Assembly: GCF_943192995.1 (NCBI RefSeq)
Contig: NZ_CALPCP010000011.1
Location: 35,338-99,337, forward strand
DNA: 64,000 nt
Direction: 5' to 3'
From: Flintibacter muris
GTDB lineage: Bacteria > Bacillota > Clostridia > Oscillospirales > Oscillospiraceae
The notes beneath the pieces are model-generated. The model saw nothing but the letters and a program-made list of their open reading frames with translations, was not told the DNA's origin and made no database searches. The position numbers and the translations under genes were made by a program. Positions 58,415-64,000 of the stretch are shown here, piece after piece; the first letter of the stretch is position 1, and every line of letters starts with the position of its first letter.

Positions 58415-60988
58415 ATGGCAAAACAAAAGTTCAATATTACAGGCATGACCTGTTCCGCCTGCTCCGCCCATGTGGAGAAGGCGGTGCGCAAGCTGGAGGG
58501 CATCCGGGCCGCCGATGTCAGCCTGATGACCAACTCTATGACGGCGGAATATGACGAGGCGGTCCTATCCCCGGAGGATATTATCGCCGCGGTAATACAG
58601 TCCGGATACGGGGCGGCCCTGCCACAAAAGGCGGGAGCGAAGGTCCAGGCCGCGCCCCAGGAGGACGTGGTGGGCCAAGAGCTGGCCGCCATGAAAAGGC
58701 GGCTGATCTGGTCCTTTGTGTTCCTCATCCCGCTGTTTTATATCTCCATGGGACACATGATGGGTGCGCCGCTGCCCGCCTTTCTGCTGGGCCATGAGAA
58801 CGCGGTGGCCTTTGGGTTGACCCAGCTGCTGCTCACCCTGCCCATTATGTATATCAACGATAAGTATTATAAGGTGGGATTCAAAACCCTTTGGAATCGG
58901 GCTCCCAATATGGACAGCCTGATTGCGGTGGGTTCCGCCGCCGCCGTTGTTTACGGCGTTTTTGCCATCTACCAGATGGGCTTCGGCCTGGGTCACGGCG
59001 ACATGGATCTGGTGGCAAAGTACCATATGGACCTGTATTTCGAATCCGCCGGCATGATCCTCGCCCTGATTACGCTGGGCAAGTTTCTGGAGACCCGTTC
59101 CAAGGGCAAGACCTCTGAGGCCATCACCCGGCTGATGGACCTGGCCCCCAAGACAGCCCATGTGCTCCGGGACGGTGCCGAAGTGGAGATTCCCGTGGAG
59201 GAGGTCCAGGTGGGGGACCGGGTGGTTGTCCGGCCGGGACAGTCCATCCCGGTGGACGGGGTCATTTCAGAGGGGGTATCCGCCGTGGACGAGTCCGCCC
59301 TCACCGGCGAGTCCCTTCCCGTGGACAAGGGTCCGGGGGACAAGGTGGCCGCCGCATCCATCAACAAGTCGGGCTCCTTTATCTTTGAGGCCAGCCGGGT
59401 GGGGGAGGACACCACCCTGGCCCAGATGATCCGCCTGGTGGAGGAGGCCTCGGCATCGAAAGCCCCCATTGCCAAGCTGGCTGACAAGGTGGCCGGAGTG
59501 TTTGTCCCAGTGGTGATGGGCATTGCCCTTGTCGCCGCTCTGGCCTGGCTGGTCACCGGCCACACCGTCACCCAGGCCCTCACCGCCGGGGTAGCCGTAT
59601 TGGTGATTTCCTGTCCCTGCGCCCTGGGACTGGCTACCCCCGTGGCCATCATGGTGGGCACCGGCAAAGGGGCGGAAAACGGCATTTTGATCAAATCCGC
59701 CGAGGCCCTGGAGCTGCTCCACACCGTGAATACCGTGGTGCTGGACAAAACAGGCACCCTCACCCAGGGCAAGCCGGTGGTCACCGACATCCTGCCCGCC
59801 CCCGGCTTGCCTGAAGACGGCCTGCTCTGTACGGCTTTCTGCCTGGAGGGTCCCTCAGAGCATCCTTTGGCCGCCGCCATTGTGGAGGAAGCCGAACGGC
59901 GGAATATCCCCATCACCTCTGTGGGAAACTTCACCGCTGTCCACGGACGGGGTGTCCGGGCTGAGTTGGGCAAGCACATCTATATTGGCGGCAACCGGGC
60001 CATGATGGAGGAGGCGGGCATTGATCCCGGTCCTCTGGCCCGGCAGGCCGACGCGCTGGCTGCTCAGGGCAAGACGCCCCTCTACTTCGGGGATGAGACA
60101 GAGAAAAAAATACTGGGCGTTATCGCCGTGGCCGACACGCCCAAGCCCTCCAGCAGAGACGCCGTGGCCGCCTTCAAGGAGCTGGGGCTGGAGGTGGTCA
60201 TGCTTACCGGCGACAATAATCGCACCGCCGAGGCAATCGGCAGAGAGCTGGGAGTAACCCAGGTCATGGCCGAAGTCCTGCCCCAGGACAAGGAGCGGAA
60301 GATCGCCTCCCTTCAGGGGGAGAGCAAGAAGGTGGCCATGGTGGGGGACGGCATCAACGACGCCCCCGCCCTGGCTAGGGCCGACGTGGGCCTGGCGATC
60401 GGAGCGGGCACCGATGTGGCCATTGAGTCGGCCGACATTGTGCTGATGAAATCTGACCTGCTGGATGTGGCCGCCGCTGTGGAGCTGTCTCGGGCCACCA
60501 TCCGGAACATCAAGCAGAACCTGTTCTGGGCCTTCTTTTACAACTCCCTGGGTATCCCTCTGGCCGCCGGCGTATTCTACGCCGCCCTGAACTGGCAGCT
60601 CAACCCCATGTTTGCCGCCGCCGCCATGAGTCTCAGCTCTGTGACGGTGGTAACCAACGCCCTGCGCCTGCGCTTTTTCAAGAGCAAATACCGGTCTGAA
60701 GCTCCAGCGGAGCAAGCCTGCAAGGGCTCCTGCCCCCTGGAGATACAGGATAAAACAAATCAAGGAGGAAACAAAACCATGAACAAGACCATGAAAATTG
60801 AGGGCATGATGTGTACCCACTGCACCGGCCGGGTGGAAAAGGCCCTGGCCGCCATTGACGGCGTAACCGCCGTGGAGATGAGCCTGGAGGGCAAGTCTGC
60901 CTCCCTGACCCTCAGCAAGGATGTGGATAACCAGGCGCTCACCGACGCCGTAACCGAGGCGGGGTATGAGGTGGTGTCCGTCCAGTGA
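58415..60988 (+). CDS. copA: Copper-exporting P-type ATPase with fused C-terminal CopZ domain
   Basis: An 857-residue P1B ATPase. The N-terminal heavy-metal domain has G-M-T-C-S-A-C (~9-15). Eight membrane helices follow with the metal site S-C-P-C-A-L-G (~400). D-K-T-G-T-L-T carries the phosphorylated Asp, H-P-L-A is in the N-domain, and G-D-G-I-N-D-A-P-A is in the hinge. After the last helix a short Cys-containing linker (ACKGSCP) leads to a second heavy-metal domain with G-M-M-C-T-H-C. This C-terminal domain has its own internal ribosome site and start (60779), so free CopZ may also be made. It exports Cu(I). Confidence 0.93.
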   Translation: MAKQKFNITGMTCSACSAHVEKAVRKLEGIRAADVSLMTNSMTAEYDEAVLSPEDIIAAVIQSGYGAALPQKAGAKVQAAPQEDVVGQELAAMKRRLIWSFVFLIPLFYISMGHMMGAPLPAFLLGHENAVAFGLTQLLLTLPIMYINDKYYKVGFKTLWNRAPNMDSLIAVGSAAAVVYGVFAIYQMGFGLGHGDMDLVAKYHMDLYFESAGMILALITLGKFLETRSKGKTSEAITRLMDLAPKTAHVLRDGAEVEIPVEEVQVGDRVVVRPGQSIPVDGVISEGVSAVDESALTGESLPVDKGPGDKVAAASINKSGSFIFEASRVGEDTTLAQMIRLVEEASASKAPIAKLADKVAGVFVPVVMGIALVAALAWLVTGHTVTQALTAGVAVLVISCPCALGLATPVAIMVGTGKGAENGILIKSAEALELLHTVNTVVLDKTGTLTQGKPVVTDILPAPGLPEDGLLCTAFCLEGPSEHPLAAAIVEEAERRNIPITSVGNFTAVHGRGVRAELGKHIYIGGNRAMMEEAGIDPGPLARQADALAAQGKTPLYFGDETEKKILGVIAVADTPKPSSRDAVAAFKELGLEVVMLTGDNNRTAEAIGRELGVTQVMAEVLPQDKERKIASLQGESKKVAMVGDGINDAPALARADVGLAIGAGTDVAIESADIVLMKSDLLDVAAAVELSRATIRNIKQNLFWAFFYNSLGIPLAAGVFYAALNWQLNPMFAAAAMSLSSVTVVTNALRLRFFKSKYRSEAPAEQACKGSCPLEIQDKTNQGGNKTMNKTMKIEGMMCTHCTGRVEKALAAIDGVTAVEMSLEGKSASLTLSKDVDNQALTDAVTEAGYEVVSVQ
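60779..60988 (+). CDS. copZ: Internal start for a free CopZ-like copper chaperone
   Basis: Within the copA frame, AAGGAGG (60762-60768) stands ten bases before ATG 60779. Starting there gives 69 residues, the normal CopZ length, with the metal motif M-M-C-T-H-C-T-G and the usual alternating fold. Nothing in the copA linker otherwise needs this ribosome site, so it appears to be a retained gene start after loss of the copA stop codon. Production of the free protein is inferred. Confidence 0.6.
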   Translation: MNKTMKIEGMMCTHCTGRVEKALAAIDGVTAVEMSLEGKSASLTLSKDVDNQALTDAVTEAGYEVVSVQ

Positions 60989-61248
60989 AGGCCGATCCCG
61001 TCCAGGTCAACCGCCTGCTGAAAACCGCCCGGGGCCAGATTGACGGTATTTTGAAAATGGTGGAGGAGGACCGCTACTGCCTGGACATCTCCAGCCAGAT
61101 CATGGCCGCCCAGTCCATCCTGAAAAAAGCCAACCGCATGGTCCTCCGGGCCCACATGGACTGCTGTGTCCGGGAGGCGGTGGCCTCCGGCGACCCCGGC
61201 CCCAAGCTGGAGGAGCTGGCCGCCCTGCTGGATAAGCTGGCGGAATAA
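60985..61248 (+). CDS. csoR: CsoR family copper-sensing repressor
   Basis: An 87-residue all-helical regulator. The Cu(I) ligands fit the C-H-C pattern: Cys in R-Y-C-L-D-I (~32), His and Cys in R-A-H-M-D-C-C (~56-61). GTG 60985 overlaps the copA stop (GTGA), so it is coupled. It should bind the C/G-rich palindrome before copA and release it when Cu(I) binds. Confidence 0.9.
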   Translation: MKADPVQVNRLLKTARGQIDGILKMVEEDRYCLDISSQIMAAQSILKKANRMVLRAHMDCCVREAVASGDPGPKLEELAALLDKLAE

Positions 61249-61294
61249 ACTGCTTTTCTCGCAATGCAATGAAAAGAAAGAGTGCAAAACGATT

Positions 61295-61789
61295 ATGAAA
61301 ATGGCAGTTATTTATCACTCGGTCACAGGCAACACCAAAAATATGGGAGAGCAGATAGTAAAGGGCATGAACTGTGTGGAAGGCGTTGAGGCCAAAGGGT
61401 TTCCTATTGAGGACGTAGACGTGGAATTTGTGAAGGAAGCGAAGTGTGTGGTGTTCGGCTCCCCCATTTATGCGGCGCATATTACCGGGCAGATGATGAA
61501 CTACCTGCTGGCAGAGGGAGGAAAGCTTGAACTGGCCGGGAAGCTTGCGGGAGCATATACCACCGCTCAGTATGTTCACGGCGGCGGAGAGCTTGGTATC
61601 CGTGAAATGCTGGACCACTGCATGGTAATGGGGGCGCTTACTTACTCAGGCGGAGCGTCCTTTGGTAAACCGGTGATTCACCTTGGCCCGGTGGGGATTG
61701 ACATTACGCTGAACATTCATGAATTTGCAGAAAACTTTGTGGTCTATGGAACACGGATGGCAACGAAAGCAAAGGAGCTCTTTTCATAA
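61295..61789 (+). CDS. Flavodoxin family protein
   Basis: A 164-residue FMN-binding fold. The phosphate loop is H-S-V-T-G-N-T-K-N-M (~8-17), and the F-G-S-P-I-Y (~55-60) and Y-V-H-G-G-G-E segments contact the flavin. ATG 61295 follows an A/G-rich leader. It lies 46 bases after csoR and before a terminator, so it may be part of the copper operon. The electron partner is unknown. Confidence 0.85.
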   Translation: MKMAVIYHSVTGNTKNMGEQIVKGMNCVEGVEAKGFPIEDVDVEFVKEAKCVVFGSPIYAAHITGQMMNYLLAEGGKLELAGKLAGAYTTAQYVHGGGELGIREMLDHCMVMGALTYSGGASFGKPVIHLGPVGIDITLNIHEFAENFVVYGTRMATKAKELFS

Positions 61790-61873
61790 TTCCCCTTGCA
61801 GCTGCTTAACAAGAAGCGTTTGCGAAAAACTTTGTTTTCTTTCCGCCTTTTCAAAAGAGAAGACACATAAAAT

Positions 61874-61916
61874 GCCCCCTTTCAGGCACACTAACCTGGA
61901 AGGGGGCGGTTTTTTG
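61874..61916 (+). terminator. Terminator overlapping the start of the TauE-like gene
   Basis: GCCCCCTTTCAGG pairs with CCTGGAAGGGGGC (one wobble pair) around an 8-base loop, followed by GG and six T. The 3' arm contains the only purine-rich ribosome site for the next gene, so the hairpin could also control its translation. Confidence 0.75.
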
Positions 61917-62267
61917 CGCTCAAAATGGAAATACGCCATAGCCGGGGGGCTGGCCGGTATTGCCAACGGTCTGTTCGGCGGCGGGGGCGGGTCGGTGTTT
62001 GTCCCTCTGCTTACCAGATACTGCAAGCTGGACCAGCGGCGGGCCTTCGCCACCTCGGTGGCGGTAATTCTGCCCCTGTGCGCCCTGTCAGTGGTCATTT
62101 ACCTGTTTCGGGGCGGGCTGGACTTGATAACCGCCCTGCCCTATCTAATTGGCGGCACCGCAGGGGGCTGGGCCGGGGGAAAGTGGTTCAAAGGGACTAA
62201 GATGCCCTGGCTCAAGCGGGCCTTCGGCCTGTTGCTGATCTATGGAGGGGTGAGGAGCTTTTTGTGA
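61914..62267 (+). CDS. TauE/SafE-type permease, first half-size subunit
   Basis: A 117-residue membrane protein with three or four helices. The N-terminal motif A-G-I-A-N-G-L-F-G-G-G-G-G is the classic TauE/SafE repeat. Full-length members have two such repeats in about 250 residues; here the second is in the next gene. TTG 61914 is the best start, although an in-frame ATG at 61872 exists inside the terminator. The stop overlaps the next start. The substrate may be sulfite or an organosulfur anion. Confidence 0.78.
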   Translation: MRSKWKYAIAGGLAGIANGLFGGGGGSVFVPLLTRYCKLDQRRAFATSVAVILPLCALSVVIYLFRGGLDLITALPYLIGGTAGGWAGGKWFKGTKMPWLKRAFGLLLIYGGVRSFL

Positions 62268-62629
62268 AAAATTGGATATTGCCGCTGATTGTAGGCGGAG
62301 CCACAGGGGTGTTGTCCGGGTTCGGCGTGGGAGGCGGGACGCTGCTGCTGGTCTATATGACAGCCTTTGCCGGGGTGGACCAGCGCCTGGCCCAGGGGAT
62401 CAATCTGCTCTACTTTCTCCCCGCCGGGCTGATGGCCCTGCCCGCCCACATGAAAAACGGCTATATTGAAAAGCCGGTCCTCCTCCCCGCCATAGGTGCA
62501 GGACTGATCTGTGCCGCCCTGTCCGCCTGGGCGGCCACCGCCATTGAGGTGGGATTGCTGAAAAAATGCTTTGGCGCGTTCTTAATCGTAATCGGGTTAA
62601 TTGAGCTGTTTGGAAGGAAAAAAGAGTAA
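62264..62629 (+). CDS. TauE/SafE-type permease, second half-size subunit
   Basis: A 121-residue membrane protein starting at GTG 62264, overlapping the previous stop (GTGA). It carries the second TauE repeat G-V-L-S-G-F-G-V-G-G-G at ~15-25 and three or four helices, ending in GRKKE. With the upstream gene it should form a heterodimer equal to one ordinary TauE protein. Confidence 0.82.
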   Translation: MKNWILPLIVGGATGVLSGFGVGGGTLLLVYMTAFAGVDQRLAQGINLLYFLPAGLMALPAHMKNGYIEKPVLLPAIGAGLICAALSAWAATAIEVGLLKKCFGAFLIVIGLIELFGRKKE

Positions 62630-62641
62630 GACTGCCCTTGT

Positions 62642-63556
62642 TTAAATCTGTGTAATATCGTAAGGCGTCGTCTGATAGACGTAATAATTGAGCCAATTTG
62701 TGTAAAACAGCTGTCCGGCGGAGCGCCACTGGACGACAGGGGGGCGGCTGGGATCGTCGTTGGGGAAGTAATGCTTAGGCACATCAATGGGCAGTCCCTT
62801 TTCCACATCCCGGTAGTACTCCCGGGACAGGGTGTCCGGATCATACTCCGGGTGTCCGGTAATGAAAAAGCGGCGGTTGTCCTCGCTCTTGACGGCGAAA
62901 ACTCCGGCCTCCTCTGACACAGCCAGCATTTCCAGCTCCGAAATCCTGCGTATATCCTCCTCATGGTTCTCTGTGTGCCGGGAGTGAGGGACATAAAACA
63001 CATCATCAAACCCCCGGAACAGAGGGGACTGCGTTTTCAGCGCGGTATGGGGAAAGACGCCAAAGAGCTTTTTGTCCAGGGAGTACTTGGGGATACCGTA
63101 GTGGTGGAACAGCCCCGCCTGAGCCCCCCAGCACACATGGAGGGTGGAGTGAACATGGGTGCTGGTCCAGTCCATAATTCTGCACAGCTCCGGCCAGTAG
63201 TCCACATCAGTGAAATCGTAGTTTTCCACCGGGGCACCGGTGATAATCATGCCATCAAATTTCCGGTCCATAATTTGATCGAATGTGGTATAAAAGGAGG
63301 ACAGATGACTGGCATCTGTATTCTGAGAAGTGTGACTGGACATCTGGAGCAATTCCACCTGGACCTGAAGAGGGGAATTGGACAGCTTGCGCAGCAGCTG
63401 GGTCTCGGTGACAATTTTAGTGGGCATCAGATTCAAAATGAGCAGATTAAGCGGGCGCATATCCTGATGAATGGCCCGATACTCGGTCATAACAAAGATG
63501 TTTTCACCCTCTAAGGTCGCCCTGGCGGGCAGGGAGTCGGGAATTTTGATGGGCAT
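62642..63556 (-). CDS. metA: Homoserine O-acetyltransferase (MetA family)
   Basis: A 304-residue enzyme that activates homoserine for methionine synthesis. The catalytic Cys is in H-V-C-W-G-A-Q-A-G (~142), the His/Glu part in F-I-T-G-H-P-E-Y-D (~235). The specificity position reads T-G-A-P-V-E, with Glu where E. coli has Gly. In this family that change was shown to favour acetyl-CoA over succinyl-CoA, so acetylation is expected. AAGGAGG lies before the ATG. The length is normal. It converges on the TauE genes. Confidence 0.93.
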   Translation of the reverse strand: MPIKIPDSLPARATLEGENIFVMTEYRAIHQDMRPLNLLILNLMPTKIVTETQLLRKLSNSPLQVQVELLQMSSHTSQNTDASHLSSFYTTFDQIMDRKFDGMIITGAPVENYDFTDVDYWPELCRIMDWTSTHVHSTLHVCWGAQAGLFHHYGIPKYSLDKKLFGVFPHTALKTQSPLFRGFDDVFYVPHSRHTENHEEDIRRISELEMLAVSEEAGVFAVKSEDNRRFFITGHPEYDPDTLSREYYRDVEKGLPIDVPKHYFPNDDPSRPPVVQWRSAGQLFYTNWLNYYVYQTTPYDITQI

Positions 63557-63727
63557 AGTATCCCTCCTTACTCATATAGTAAAAGGTTAGCACAAGCGCT
63601 GTCTTTGTGCAAGAGGAAATTATACAGGAGTTTGTCCGCTAATGGCGGACTTTTGAGGCGGATTCCGGGACAGAGCAGGCAAAAATAGGGTTTTTTAGAA
63701 AAAATTAAAAAAATTTGAAAAAAACTA

Positions 63728-63756
63728 TTGACAAAGGATGGACGGAGTGGTATTAT
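63728..63756 (+). promoter_or_regulatory. Tandem strong promoter 1
   Basis: TTGACA (63728-63733), 17 bp and TATTAT (63751-63756), preceded by A-rich UP-element-like sequence. Confidence 0.75.
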
Positions 63757-63842
63757 GTCGAAGCTGTCCGCGAGGACAACGTATCTGAAGCGGTCAGCCG
63801 GGCGAGAGAACAAAAGATTTTGAAAAAAGTCGAAAAAAGTTC

Positions 63843-63871
63843 TTGACAAAGGCTGGTAAGTGTGTTAAGAT
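63843..63871 (+). promoter_or_regulatory. Tandem strong promoter 2
   Basis: TTGACA (63843-63848), 17 bp and TAAGAT (63866-63871). It lies 115 bp after promoter 1 with the same TTGACAAAG core and A-rich upstream block. Confidence 0.75.
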
Positions 63872-63953
63872 ATGAAACCGTTGCGGCAGCAACGAACCAC
63901 CGGTCAGGCTAAGTATGGCACGAAAAAAGATTCAAAAAAATCTAAAGAAGTGC

Positions 63954-63982
63954 TTGACAAAGCGAAACTGATGTGGTAAGAT
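63954..63982 (+). promoter_or_regulatory. Tandem strong promoter 3
   Basis: TTGACA (63954-63959), 17 bp and TAAGAT (63977-63982), 111 bp after promoter 2. Three spaced copies without a gene between them suggest a stable-RNA operon just beyond the window. Confidence 0.75.
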
Positions 63983-64000
63983 AATCCCCGCCGCTGATGA

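Overview
The window reads as chromosome from a Gram-positive, spore-forming, strictly anaerobic and motile gut Clostridium-class bacterium, most like the Oscillospiraceae (Flavonifractor, Lawsonibacter, Intestinimonas and relatives). The reasons are GC-rich genes with AAGGAGG-type ribosome sites and many GTG/TTG starts, a SpoVAC sporulation protein, a PerR/reverse-rubrerythrin/rubredoxin oxygen-defence operon, FliD/FliS flagellar genes, and TTGACA-17-TATAAT promoters. This placement is inference from gene content.

Layout. 0.1-4.6 kb: membrane and envelope genes (GT2-GtrA, phosphodiester glycosidase, anchored protein). 4.8-13.5 kb: metabolism and housekeeping (L-lactate dehydrogenase, SpoVAC, phosphopantetheinyl transferase, a cysteine desulfurase-MATE-MBL operon, thiamine pyrophosphokinase, a MerR regulator). 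13.5-14.5 kb: a small patch of mobile-element debris. 14.5-26.5 kb: DegV-MATE, an HPr-like protein, serC-ECF-DUF1963-serA-xth, metF, an XRE/lipoprotein pair, a TVP38 protein and perR-rubrerythrin-rubredoxin. About 26.6-44.4 kb: an AT-richer mosaic of integrative-element remains. It holds a 5'-truncated helicase, recombinase pieces, a GntR-ABC operon, FtsX permease fragments, a relaxase chimera, a plasmid-like parA-parB-DUF6017 module, two damaged serine recombinases and small XRE, zinc-ribbon and RHH genes. Several junctions show that the fragments were joined by deletions. 44.5-57.5 kb: a motility and cell-surface block (ComFB repeat protein, ParA ATPase, fliD, fliS, a chaperone-like gene, C39 peptidase, FtsE-like ATPase, chemoreceptor, FtsA paralogue, YjfB-like protein), with two recognisable sigma-28/SigD promoters. 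57.5-62.6 kb: a GNAT enzyme, a copper operon (copA with fused copZ, csoR, flavodoxin) and a split TauE permease. 62.6-64 kb: metA, then three tandem strong promoters, probably those of an rRNA operon starting just beyond the window.

The most interesting unit is the minus-strand pair at 44.5-46.5 kb, which faces away from fliD. A ParA-type ATPase is followed by a protein with five tandem copies of an S-Q-x-E-I-E-K-L-L motif, joined by Pro/Ala linkers to a C-terminal ComFB domain. The motif resembles the N-terminal peptide of FliM/FliY, which is a docking site for CheY-P and for the FlhG ATPase. ComFB domains have been reported to bind c-di-GMP. I infer a multivalent scaffold that could couple second-messenger sensing to flagellar number, position or switching. 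Other points worth attention are a CopA-CopZ fusion that keeps an internal ribosome site, a rubredoxin with a shortened cysteine loop, two MITE-like hairpin elements with 13-bp ends, a 39-bp dispersed repeat that supplies the end of a gene, and deletion chimeras that record how the integrated elements decayed.
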